This document shows, piece by piece, positions 5,543 to 5,897 of a stretch of DNA of 5,897 bases. The stretch is from JAICLL01 sp035252155 (GTDB lineage: Bacteria > Planctomycetota > Planctomycetia > Pirellulales > JAICIG01). The stretch spans positions 1 to 5,897 of the forward strand of contig DATFDL010000765.1 of assembly GCA_035252155.1 (NCBI GenBank), in the 5' to 3' direction. Position 1 is the first letter of the stretch. Every line of letters begins with the position of its first letter. Below the pieces are notes generated by a model, which was given only the letters and a program-made list of their open reading frames with translations, did no database searches and had not been told where the DNA came from. Made by a program: the position numbers and the translations under genes.

Positions 5543-5897
5543 ATGGGTAAACTGACCCCCATGCCTGAAGCGTTCGACCCGTATCGAAAATGGCTGGGCA
5601 TCCCGCCCAAAGATCAGCCGCCGAATCACTACCGGCTGCTGGCCATTGAAGTCTTCGAGGACGATCCCGACGTCATCGAAGCCGCCGCCGACGCGCGAAT
5701 GGCGCACGTGCGAACCTATCAGACCGGGCAGAACTCGGCGGTCTCGCAACGAATCCTCAACGAGTTGTCGCAGGCCAAGCTCTGCCTGCTCGATCCGGCG
5801 CAGAAAAGTGCCTACGACGTTCAACTGCGGTCGCGGCAAACGGCTTCGGCGGATGCTGGCCGAGCGGCTGCGCCGGCTCCGGGCCGCATCGGCCAGG
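5543..5897 (+). CDS. Protein with N-terminal J-like domain (5' part, continues beyond window)
   Basis: The frame is open from the ATG at 5543 to the window end, giving 118 residues. From the internal Met at 5561 it reads MPEAFDPYRKWLGIPPKDQPPNHYRLLAIEVFEDD in two contiguous blocks, a module I associate with the N-terminus of many planctomycete proteins that carry varied C-terminal domains. The pattern NHYRLL, a helix with ADARMAHVRTYQTG, NELSQAKLCLLDP and KSAYDVQLR follows the layout of a J domain (YxLL opening, LxDPxxRxxYD ending). The HPD tripeptide that stimulates Hsp70 is missing, so classical DnaJ co-chaperone activity is doubtful. The sequence then enters an Ala/Pro-rich linker, so other domains probably follow outside the window. 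Neither 5543 nor 5561 has a good Shine-Dalgarno; 5561 matches the usual start of the module and is a real alternative. It lies 47 bp after pheT on the same strand, so co-transcription is possible. Confidence 0.85.
   Translation, partial: MGKLTPMPEAFDPYRKWLGIPPKDQPPNHYRLLAIEVFEDDPDVIEAAADARMAHVRTYQTGQNSAVSQRILNELSQAKLCLLDPAQKSAYDVQLRSRQTASADAGRAAAPAPGRIGQ

Noticed and set aside
5468..5839. A 123-residue minus-strand open frame opposite the J-like gene
   Set aside because: The plus-strand frame carries recognisable family motifs over the same bases; the minus frame has none and overlaps the pheT end.

Overview
The window looks like a piece of a planctomycete chromosome (phylum Planctomycetota, probably Pirellulales-like). 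I infer this from the GC-rich coding sequence, a DUF4058 protein, a secreted SH3-like/TPR protein, and a protein opening with the 'FDPYRKWLGIP' J-like module, all of which I associate with that phylum. Several genes lack a clear Shine-Dalgarno sequence, which also fits. No database search was possible, so the assignment rests on motif recognition.

Layout from left to right. The 3' end of an unidentified plus-strand gene (1-135) is followed by a strong intrinsic terminator (160-197). Three minus-strand genes come next: a DUF4058 protein (940-206), a small three-helix membrane protein (1422-1108) and a small BON-domain protein (1743-1483). The last two are 60 bp apart and may be co-transcribed, BON gene first. 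A 260-bp divergent spacer separates the BON gene from a plus-strand gene for a secreted protein with an N-terminal SH3-like region and about seven TPR repeats (2004-3155). The 324-bp spacer 3156-3479 is largely filled by a 177-bp element with nearly perfect 27-bp terminal inverted repeats, which resembles a MITE. Then come pheT, the beta subunit of phenylalanyl-tRNA synthetase (3480-5495), and, 47 bp later, the 5' part of a J-like-domain protein that runs off the window (5543-5897).

Only pheT has a firmly known biochemical role: with the alpha subunit PheS it charges tRNA-Phe. No pheS lies directly upstream, and this PheT lacks the N-terminal OB-fold tRNA-binding domain of E. coli PheT. The other genes are housekeeping or accessory genes with little functional information and do not form an obvious pathway. 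I see no defence system, CRISPR array, tRNA or rRNA.

The most interesting non-genic object is the inverted-repeat element just upstream of pheT. The most interesting protein observations are the nuclease-like motif pattern in the DUF4058 protein, the short PheT, and the J-like domain without an HPD motif.
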